From: Candidatus Helarchaeota archaeon
GTDB lineage: Archaea; Asgardarchaeota; Lokiarchaeia; Helarchaeales; HEL-GB-A
DNA length: 12,307 bases
Assembly: GCA_016840125.1 (NCBI GenBank)
Contig: JAEOSY010000548.1
Coordinates: 1-12,307, forward strand
Reading direction: 5' to 3'
Positions 6,889 through 12,307 of this stretch are shown here, in pieces (positions within the stretch are counted from its first letter, which is position 1; every line of letters starts with the position of its first letter). Below the pieces are notes generated by a model. That model did no database searches and was not told the DNA's origin. It saw only the letters and a program-made list of their open reading frames with translations. The position numbers were made by a program, and so were the translations under genes.

Positions 6889-8211
6889 ATGCAAGTGGAA
6901 GATCAAAGTAAGCAAAGGTTAGGTACTGGGATTGCCGAACATACGATAATCCGGCGGTTACTGGTTGGCACTTTTTCGTATTATGATGCTGGGAAGCGGA
7001 AGTGGCGGAATGTCACCAATTTTGGGGATCCGGAGTGTCAATCGGATCGCATCACGGTTCGCTGCAAGCATGCACGGCAATCGTTGCAAATTCCCTATCC
7101 GTTCACCATGGAGACCGAACTGTGCTACCTGTGGGGACTGCTCGCGGGGGGCGCGTATGTGAATCGGCAATTGGAGCTCTGTGTGGATGCAAACCAAGAA
7201 GCGCCCCTGCAAGCTATCGCAGATTTGTTGGGGGTGCAGATTCAGGTCACGCCCGTTGCCCGAGCTCGGCGGAAACGCGGGGCAAAGCGCCCACCCGCGC
7301 GGTACCGCAAGATCCAGGTGAAGTTTCCTTTTGTTGTCAAAAAATTCTTGCAGAGCTTGCGATATAATCCGAAAAAACCGGGATTCCCGTCCTGGTTCGA
7401 TGCGGATCAGCGAAGGGCGTGGGTGGAAGGGTACCTGAACTCCCCGAAACTCCAGTGTAACATTCGGAAGGGGACTGGGTTGCGCCCTCGCGTTCATATT
7501 CACATCGCCCAGAACGATCCTGACCTGTTCAGCTATATCACTGAAGTATTAGATACCCTTTCAATTTCATATTTATCCTATAAATGTCAAAGGCGGCTTC
7601 AAATCGTCATTCAGAAGCGCCCTGATATCTTACGGTTCGGTGACTGCTTTGAAATCGCACGACCGAAAATCCTCAGCCTGTTGGCGCTGCTCCGGGAGTT
7701 CGAGCACAACCCCTCCCTCCGGGTGAGTTTGCAGAAATTCGCGCTGACCGAGTTTCAACTGACGCTCTATGGGATCGTGCTCGCCCAGCCCCTCGAGGAG
7801 CTGGAATACACCCTGTTTGAACAGTTGTTCGCCAGCAGCAGTAACGAAATCCGCCATGAGTTCTATCTCCTGGATTCCTTGGGCTTAATCACCTACTATA
7901 AAAAAGAGAATAACAAGGAATTCCTGGGCCGCTCCATGTGCTACCTTACCAAGGTTCAACAAATCTTGAAGGCGGAAGAGAAGGAGCTCCGGCAGCAGTT
8001 GAAACTGTCGGACTCGAATGCGCTCTCGTTCCACTGCCAAGAATGCGGGACCACCATCGGATATACAGATGCCATGGAAACCCACTCGTTCGCGTGCCCG
8101 CGCTGTGCGTCCCAGAATTTAAGTCCCATCGAAACTTCCCGGTATTTCTACTATGGGCACCTTGGGCGCGTAGCTCACCAAAATAACATCCTTCAACGGG
8201 GGGTTCTCTAG
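6889..8211 (+). CDS. LAGLIDADG-like domain fused to TFE-like winged helix and zinc ribbon
   Basis: A 440-residue predicted DNA-binding protein. Residues about 75-157 and 172-257 read as two degenerate LAGLIDADG halves: YLWGLLAGGAYVN and AWVEGYLNSPKLQ sit where the LAGLIDADG helices belong, each followed by the beta-alpha pattern. The acidic metal-binding residue of the motif is missing in both, so cleavage is unlikely. Residues about 285-345 are a winged helix (SSNEIRHEFYLLDSLGLITYY) like the VRKILYKLYEARL region of archaeal TFE. Next come a charged helix (KAEEKELRQQL, about 360-371) and a zinc ribbon C383-x2-C386-x16-C403-x2-C406, with a TDAMETHSFACPRC stretch resembling TFE's FDEAMEYEFKCPXC. 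TFE helps open promoters with TBP and TFB. The start is chosen at ATG 6889 for its leaderless TATA spacing; an in-frame ATG at 6760 would add 43 residues. It heads the operon and may regulate it. Confidence 0.7.
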   Translation: MQVEDQSKQRLGTGIAEHTIIRRLLVGTFSYYDAGKRKWRNVTNFGDPECQSDRITVRCKHARQSLQIPYPFTMETELCYLWGLLAGGAYVNRQLELCVDANQEAPLQAIADLLGVQIQVTPVARARRKRGAKRPPARYRKIQVKFPFVVKKFLQSLRYNPKKPGFPSWFDADQRRAWVEGYLNSPKLQCNIRKGTGLRPRVHIHIAQNDPDLFSYITEVLDTLSISYLSYKCQRRLQIVIQKRPDILRFGDCFEIARPKILSLLALLREFEHNPSLRVSLQKFALTEFQLTLYGIVLAQPLEELEYTLFEQLFASSSNEIRHEFYLLDSLGLITYYKKENNKEFLGRSMCYLTKVQQILKAEEKELRQQLKLSDSNALSFHCQECGTTIGYTDAMETHSFACPRCASQNLSPIETSRYFYYGHLGRVAHQNNILQRGVL

Positions 8212-8213
8212 CT

Positions 8214-8840
8214 ATGTTCGCCGTTGCGCTAAGTATCCTGAGCACCGTGCTCACTTCCGGGCTAGGTGCGTTCCTGCTCCTTCGCCGGCGCAAGATCACC
8301 GCCCTCCAAGACCTGTGCTCACTGCGAAAGAACTCCATGGCATACTACCGGGCTGAACTCACCTCCCAAACTCACGCTTACAAAACCCTCATGGGCAAAT
8401 ATACTACTATGACGCAAGGCATGCAGATTTTTCTGCGCCAGTATAATGCCTTAACTCGTGAATTCGGGCGGCTCCGCACCCAGGCGGCGCAAGCGCCACG
8501 CCACGAGGATCTCGCGCAAATGCGGACCGTTAATGAGGACCTCACCTACGAATTCGCGAAAGTTTTGCAGCGCAACCACGAATTCGAAGAGCAAATCTGT
8601 GAATTGCGCGCCCATTATGAGGATGTTGAGCAAATCGCCATTGAAAAATTTGAACTCCGCCAGCAACTCATCCGCCTGGAGAATGCGAATCGCCAACTCT
8701 CCGAACGGAACGAAGAGCTGGAGTACGCGATCAACTTGGAAAGTATCTCCATGCTAGAAACGTACCAGGAGCAGAATAAACTGTTTGGAGCGATCGACGA
8801 CGTGCGGCGCTCCCTTACCCGCATCTTAAATCCCGCGTAG
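8214..8840 (+). CDS. Membrane-anchored coiled-coil protein
   Basis: A 208-residue protein. Residues 3-23 form one membrane helix (SILSTVLTSGLGAFLLL) followed directly by RRRK, so the long C-terminal part should face the cytoplasm. Residues about 27-195 are charged and helical, with a strong coiled-coil pattern in 105-180 (EDLTYEFAKVLQRNHEFEEQ, then LRQQLIRLENANRQLSERNE). No enzymatic motif is visible; a scaffold that tethers partners to the membrane is the simplest reading. It starts two bases after the preceding stop, with a G-rich stretch (ACGGGGGGTT) upstream, so translation is probably coupled. The high G+C and codon choice match the genes on both sides. I do not recognise the family. Confidence 0.75.
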   Translation: MFAVALSILSTVLTSGLGAFLLLRRRKITALQDLCSLRKNSMAYYRAELTSQTHAYKTLMGKYTTMTQGMQIFLRQYNALTREFGRLRTQAAQAPRHEDLAQMRTVNEDLTYEFAKVLQRNHEFEEQICELRAHYEDVEQIAIEKFELRQQLIRLENANRQLSERNEELEYAINLESISMLETYQEQNKLFGAIDDVRRSLTRILNPA

Positions 8841-8848
8841 GTGTTATT

Positions 8849-9886
8849 ATGTGCCAAAGTGAGAATTGTCAACCGGATGAACTGCAACCGCTGGACGATG
8901 CTTCCAATCGTGTGCTAACTCATGCACTCAAATTTACCTATCTCTACCTGCTCGCCCGGTTCAAGCTGAAATACCGCCAAATTTCTATTATCACGCATAC
9001 GGACTTTGATGGGGCGATCTCCTCGGCAATCATTTTGCAAAAATACCCCTATAGCAAGCTCTACTTCGCCAGCGCGAGTAGCCTGCACAAAGTTTTATAC
9101 GTGGCCGGGCGAAACAGCTCCCCCGACATTCCCCAGACCATCTTCATTCTCGATATCGGCATCCCCGAGCACTACCGCAAACGCATCATCCGGGCCATCT
9201 CGGACATCCGGCGCCACGCCCTCATCGAAATCTTCTGGATCGACCACCACCAATCGATGTACCTGGATGAGATGGAGGAATACGTGCGGCTTTACATCGA
9301 CGCCAAGGAACCGCAAGCTGCCCATCTCGTCTATAAACTGGTGAATCGATCCGACCAAGGGCGGGCGTTTCTCGATATCCTCCACAACGCCGCCACCCCC
9401 TTCGCACAATACTGGATTGGGGTCCTGAAAGAGACCGTGAAATCCATCTTCAACATCGATATGCGGGTAAGTGTCCTGCGATCGCTAGCGAAATTCAAGA
9501 AAACTCCGTTTACGCAAGAACTCCATCAACGCTACCATCGCCGCACTGCTAAACCCTCCGGCACCATCGAGAAAGTGTATAAAACGCAGAATGGCTACTG
9601 CTTCGGGTTGCTCCCCTTCACGGGCGATTCGGAACTCTACCCCATCATTCGCGAGGTGCTCCGGGACCTGCATTTGGACTTCTTGCTAGTGGAATTTGAA
9701 GATGGTAGCCTCTCTGCCTACAAAAATCGGGGGAGCCAAATTGATCTTACACCCCTCTTAAGTTTGGTGGGGGGCAAGGGGCATACCTACGCCTTCCACT
9801 TCGACCCCCAACGGCGGATCACCGATGAGTTCTTCCGCCCCCTCAATATTCCTGATTTAATTCAGACCGTGAAGGAGGTTTTATGA
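8849..9886 (+). CDS. DHH-family phosphoesterase (RecJ/NrnA-like)
   Basis: A 345-residue cytoplasmic enzyme of the DHH superfamily, metal-dependent phosphodiesterases that include RecJ-type exonucleases, oligoribonucleases and cyclic-dinucleotide hydrolases. Motif I is THTDFDGAISS (D52, D54), motif II is FILDIG (D102), motif III is WIDHHQS (D132, H133, H134). The C-terminal DHHA1-type substrate domain is marked by GSQIDLTPL and GGKGHTYAFHF (308-318), where the family has GGGGH. All core metal ligands that I can place are present, so it is probably active; the substrate cannot be read from sequence. The extra N-terminal 40 residues lack a clear motif. ATG 8849 has AGGTG five bases upstream, overlapping the previous stop. 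The stop overlaps the next gene (ATGA). Neighbouring RecA-like and nuclease genes favour a nucleic-acid substrate. Confidence 0.85.
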   Translation: MCQSENCQPDELQPLDDASNRVLTHALKFTYLYLLARFKLKYRQISIITHTDFDGAISSAIILQKYPYSKLYFASASSLHKVLYVAGRNSSPDIPQTIFILDIGIPEHYRKRIIRAISDIRRHALIEIFWIDHHQSMYLDEMEEYVRLYIDAKEPQAAHLVYKLVNRSDQGRAFLDILHNAATPFAQYWIGVLKETVKSIFNIDMRVSVLRSLAKFKKTPFTQELHQRYHRRTAKPSGTIEKVYKTQNGYCFGLLPFTGDSELYPIIREVLRDLHLDFLLVEFEDGSLSAYKNRGSQIDLTPLLSLVGGKGHTYAFHFDPQRRITDEFFRPLNIPDLIQTVKEVL

Positions 9887-10770
9887 TTATGGGTAAAAAG
9901 AGTTTTATTATTATTATAAGCTTTTTAATAGTTCTCATTGTTCTTCTTCCCAATATTCAAAAAACACTCTTTGGTAAAAGAATAATCGATAATCATCCCT
10001 TAAATTCAGATGGGTACGGTGACATTCCAGAAAATCCCTATAAACTAGATCTTGACACTTATTACGGGGAGAATTGGACTGATTTTTGGTTGGATTATGA
10101 TATTCGCTATCTTAGCGTTAGATTAGAAGCTGATGAGATATATTTTATCTTCCTAGAATCATGTATATATTGGGATCTAGAGCTTTATTTTGATCCACTA
10201 TATACTCAACTACTCGGGACTCCCTATACCGTCTTTGGGCACGCTTTTCGGGAATACCTCACGTTTTCCCCAAATACTACTGGGTATTACTACATCAAAC
10301 TTTACCAATCAAGTGGCTTCACTTCCTTGAGGCTTGCCGTCCTGCAGGCGGAGCAATATACTATCAACACTACCGAGATCGTCCTCATCAGTGACCCAAC
10401 CATCCCTATCCGTATCTTTCAAGTGGACATTTTAGAGGGGGAATATAGATGTTCGCACGACCCACTATATGCCGAATTGGATCGGGGCTGGAACTATGTT
10501 GTCCTGCCACCGAGTTACGACACGTTCCACAAAGATCTCCGCTTTGATATGCAGGCCGGCTCCTTGGCCATCATTATCGAAGAATCCTGCCTTTTCACAC
10601 TCACAGGTTATTTACCTCCAAATGAAACTCCACCCGAGGATCCGCCGAATGGTACGGGTAATGACCCAACGGGGTTATTTCCAAATGATCTATTAAGCAA
10701 CCTGACTCCAGTTTTTGGAGTGGGTGTATTACTCGGATTGTTGGTGCTCTATAAGATAAAGAAGAAGTGA
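9883..10770 (+). CDS. Surface-anchored protein with two beta-sandwich-like domains
   Basis: A 295-residue protein. Residues 5-24 are a signal peptide or anchor (KKSFIIIISFLIVLIVLLP); residues 276-290 are a membrane helix ending KIKKK, reached through a Pro/Thr/Asn linker (PPNETPPEDPPNGTG). Six N-glycosylation sequons support an outside location. The ectodomain seems to contain two related halves: IYFIFLESCIYWDLEL with FDPLYTQ in the first, and AIIIEESCLFTLTGY with HDPLYAEL in the second. The strand pattern resembles small jelly-roll domains such as PPC, but no family is certain. ATG 9883 overlaps the upstream stop (ATGA) and has a perfect GGAGG four bases upstream; ATG 9889 is an in-frame alternative. 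Base composition is patchy: AT-rich at both ends, G+C-rich from about 10200 to 10610. Confidence 0.75.
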   Translation: MIMGKKSFIIIISFLIVLIVLLPNIQKTLFGKRIIDNHPLNSDGYGDIPENPYKLDLDTYYGENWTDFWLDYDIRYLSVRLEADEIYFIFLESCIYWDLELYFDPLYTQLLGTPYTVFGHAFREYLTFSPNTTGYYYIKLYQSSGFTSLRLAVLQAEQYTINTTEIVLISDPTIPIRIFQVDILEGEYRCSHDPLYAELDRGWNYVVLPPSYDTFHKDLRFDMQAGSLAIIIEESCLFTLTGYLPPNETPPEDPPNGTGNDPTGLFPNDLLSNLTPVFGVGVLLGLLVLYKIKKK

Positions 10771-10779
10771 TTGGCTAAG

Positions 10780-11505
10780 ATGCAAGAATATTGTGTATCT
10801 CCATTAGAGAAATCATTCAATTGGAGTGAGGACTTCAACCCTTATGATCGCACCCTTACTTTAGAGGATAAAGAGGAAGAGAGTACTGAGAATGGAATGA
10901 ATATGCGTGTAGGTAAGAAAAGAATAAGACTAGGCATGACTAGACAAGAAACTCTGTCTTATAGGAGTTGGTTTTCTATGTCAGTAGTCGAAAATGAATT
11001 ATTTCCAGATGGATTGATTCCCAAGCAGATTTATGAGATCTGCGTACCTGAAAGCGCGTATAAAAAGTATCTGATTGAAAATTTGCCACGAGGCTATGAT
11101 CGAGCTGTTGCACTCTGTGATAGGTTCTTCGTTGACCTAAGACATATGAATACACTACTAAGAAAATTACCAGCTAATTTAGAGTTGGTTATTGTCGATA
11201 TCAGCGAGATCGCTTATTTGGGCTTCATTAAGGACTCAAACAATCTCCAGTCAGACTTGTGTGAGTTCTATGAAATCCTCGAAGCGATGACTCAACTTGG
11301 AGCTGTCTGTGTTGTCTTCGTTAATTTTCCATTGTACAATCAGATATTCAAATATCTGCCCCGACCGAGTTGTATCAAAGTCCAAGCTGTTGCCAGCGAT
11401 GCCAATGATTGCTGGGAGGCACGGATTGTTGATCCCCCAGAACTCGAGGGACGGGCCCAATTCAAACTATTCTCAGATGATATACCATTCAGCAAACGCT
11501 TTTAG
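10780..11505 (+). CDS. RecA/RadB-like protein without Walker A
   Basis: A 241-residue predicted cytoplasmic protein. From about residue 74, ELFPDGLIPKQIYEICVPES matches the shape of the RecA/RadB lead-in (L..GGIPRG.ItEI.GP.G.GKT), but the P-loop GxxxxGKT is replaced by VPESAYKKYL. Then FVDLRHMNTLLRKL precedes LELVIVDISEIAY, a Walker B-like strand with D at 140, and AVCVVFVNFP, like the fourth strand of RecA folds. The end (ARIVDPPELEGRAQFKLFSD) resembles the closing strands. It is probably a nucleotide-independent RecA-fold paralogue acting as a partner or adaptor; alternatively another P-loop relative. The first about 60 residues are acidic then basic and lack a family match. ATG 10780 is chosen with GAAGTGAT upstream; a TTG at 10771, directly after the previous stop, would add three residues. 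Base composition is AT-rich, unlike the DHH gene. Confidence 0.65.
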   Translation: MQEYCVSPLEKSFNWSEDFNPYDRTLTLEDKEEESTENGMNMRVGKKRIRLGMTRQETLSYRSWFSMSVVENELFPDGLIPKQIYEICVPESAYKKYLIENLPRGYDRAVALCDRFFVDLRHMNTLLRKLPANLELVIVDISEIAYLGFIKDSNNLQSDLCEFYEILEAMTQLGAVCVVFVNFPLYNQIFKYLPRPSCIKVQAVASDANDCWEARIVDPPELEGRAQFKLFSDDIPFSKRF

Positions 11506-11515
11506 GGTGCTGCAG

Positions 11516-11540
11516 AATCTCTTCCCTTTTTCCTTTTTAT
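11516..11540 (+). terminator. Possible oligo-T terminator after the RecA-like gene
   Basis: A pyrimidine-rich stretch starting 11 bases after the stop contains two T5 runs (11527-11531 and 11534-11538), the kind of signal archaeal polymerase uses. If active, the downstream zinc-ribbon and nuclease genes would be partly uncoupled from the operon. Confidence 0.35.
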
Positions 11541-11565
11541 CATAGGATTTGGATGTGAAAGAAAT

Positions 11566-11709
11566 TTGAGAAAGTTATGGAAATGTAGGTGTGGAAAAAG
11601 TTCCAATTATGATTGGCGAGAGGCAATGAGATATGTTACACATAAGAAGCACTGCAACACGTGCGGCGATGAGATGCATATCGAATCCTTTTCCATTTTC
11701 AAAAATTAA
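11566..11709 (+). CDS. Small zinc-ribbon protein (47 residues)
   Basis: A short frame with a compact zinc ribbon: WKCRCGKSSNYDWREA carries C7 and C9, and KKHCNTCGDEM carries C30 and C33, with about 20 residues between. The fold would be a zinc ribbon of nucleic-acid-binding or partner-binding type. No ATG precedes the first cysteines. TTG 11566, with GGATGTG about eight bases upstream, is the best start; the only in-frame ATG falls between the cysteine pairs. The frame is the same as that of the RecA-like gene and is separated from it only by TAG (11503-11505) and 20 codons without protein character. It ends at TAA 11707, just before the membrane-nuclease frame. Confidence 0.5.
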   Translation: MRKLWKCRCGKSSNYDWREAMRYVTHKKHCNTCGDEMHIESFSIFKN

Positions 11710-11730
11710 TTCAAATTTGGAGTTGATAAT

Positions 11731-12189
11731 GTAATTCTCGTCTATTTTATCTTCGGTTTAGTTGGAATTTTTTTCCTACTTTATTTCATACAGCGCTGGC
11801 GCCGATATCGCACAGAGCAGCAGCATTTTTATGTCTGTCTTGATGGACACCTTGTCCGATCGAGGGGGGAATGGATGGTGGATGCTACTTTAGAATATTT
11901 AGGTATTGCTCATGAATATGAACCGCGGCTCCAGATCGGTCGGCAGACGATCCACCCAGATTTCGGATTGGGACACGGCATCTATCTTGAATATTGGGGC
12001 TTAAATTCGCAAAATTATCTCAAGAATAAGAAACTGAAGCAGGATCGCTTCAAGAAAAGCAAATTATCTCTCATTAACATTGAGAATGACGATTTACGAA
12101 ACCTGCTACATATACTCTCAAATAGTTTGAGAAGATTTGAAAAATACTTCCCTCAATTTCAAAACACTTTAACTCTTTTAAATAAATGA
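11731..12189 (+). CDS. Membrane-anchored PD-(D/E)XK-like nuclease, start codon missing
   Basis: The open frame gives one membrane helix (VILVYFIFGLVGIFFLLYFI) followed by RWRRYR, then a domain that reads as a restriction-nuclease fold: RSRGEWMVDATLEYLGI (helix with E), HEYEPRL, then IHPDFGLGHG (D) and IYLEYWGL (E). The ExK lysine is replaced by W, as happens in some members, and lysines follow (NYLKNKKLKQDRF). This order resembles Vsr/UvrD-associated nuclease domains. The only in-frame ATG (11875) lies inside the nuclease domain and would remove the membrane helix and first active-site region. No ATG, GTG or TTG exists between the TAA at 11707 and 11875. An ATG at 11729, after TTTGGAG, is out of frame by one base, so the normal start may have been lost by a one-base deletion or a sequencing error. 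I give the frame from GTA 11731, the first codon after that ATG position. Confidence 0.6.
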   Translation, partial: VILVYFIFGLVGIFFLLYFIQRWRRYRTEQQHFYVCLDGHLVRSRGEWMVDATLEYLGIAHEYEPRLQIGRQTIHPDFGLGHGIYLEYWGLNSQNYLKNKKLKQDRFKKSKLSLINIENDDLRNLLHILSNSLRRFEKYFPQFQNTLTLLNK

Positions 12190-12202
12190 AAAGGTGAAAA
12201 GA

Positions 12203-12307
12203 ATGAAAATACACGAAAAATTAAATGGTGAAATTAGAAATTGGATTGAGATACTATTAGATGTACTACCTGAAACCGAATTAGAGCGGATATTGGAAGA
12301 AACTCCG
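12203..12307 (+). CDS. Start of an unidentified gene (runs off the edge)
   Basis: ATG 12203 has a good archaeal ribosome binding site, GGTGA, five bases upstream, and the frame is open for 35 codons to the window edge. The peptide starts MKIHEKLNGEIRNWIEILLD and is helical and charged, with no signal peptide. It begins 13 bases after the nuclease stop, so it probably belongs to the same cluster. No family can be recognised from this fragment. Confidence 0.6.
   Translation, partial: MKIHEKLNGEIRNWIEILLDVLPETELERILEETP

Noticed and set aside
6958..8338. Long antisense and alternate-frame open stretches over the G+C-rich genes
   Set aside because: They are shadows of the LAGLIDADG/TFE-like gene caused by high G+C, with low-complexity Arg/Pro/Ser translations and no family motifs.
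9006..9409. Alternate frames inside the DHH gene
   Set aside because: The real frame carries all DHH motifs; the others are composition artefacts.

Overview
The window looks archaeal, most likely an Asgard (Lokiarchaeia-like) genome or an element living in one. The grounds are: secreted beta-helix (NosD-type) proteins ending in an IPGF-plus-membrane-helix tail, 23-residue leucine-rich repeats of the LPESIGNL type, a transcription-factor-E-like zinc ribbon, TATA-type promoters, and mixed start signals (some GGTGA or GGAGG Shine-Dalgarno sites, some genes with none). No rRNA, tRNA or CRISPR array was seen. The lineage call is an inference from protein style.

Left part (1-6528), AT-rich and mostly on the minus strand. 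It begins with the N-terminus of a secreted or membrane protein that runs off the left edge. Next come a TIR-LRR protein (candidate NADase immune-type receptor), a broken 3' end of a beta-helix gene, a plus-strand glycoside-hydrolase-like secreted protein, the intact beta-helix paralogue, a four-helix membrane protein, and a broken SIR2-like gene with an internal stop codon. The two beta-helix 3' ends are direct repeats flanking the hydrolase-like gene, which suggests an insertion or duplication event. The TIR protein and SIR2 remnant both belong to NAD-consuming defence families, so this part resembles a decaying accessory or defence region.

Promoter region (6529-6888). It separates the minus-strand block from a plus-strand operon and carries strong TATA-like boxes and repeated GGTATCA half-sites.

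Right part (6889-12307), one tightly packed plus-strand cluster. The order is: a LAGLIDADG-like domain fused to a TFE-like winged helix and zinc ribbon; a membrane-anchored coiled coil; a DHH-family phosphoesterase; a two-domain surface-anchored beta protein; a RecA/RadB-like protein that has lost Walker A; a 47-residue zinc ribbon; a membrane-anchored PD-(D/E)XK-like nuclease with no normal start codon; and the start of a further gene. Genes touch or overlap from 8209 to 10780. The first three genes are much richer in G+C than the left part, and the surface protein is a patchwork. The mix of DNA-binding, nuclease, RecA-like and membrane-anchored proteins suggests nucleic-acid processing at the cell envelope (uptake, transfer or defence). 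That is an inference; I do not recognise the cluster as a described system.
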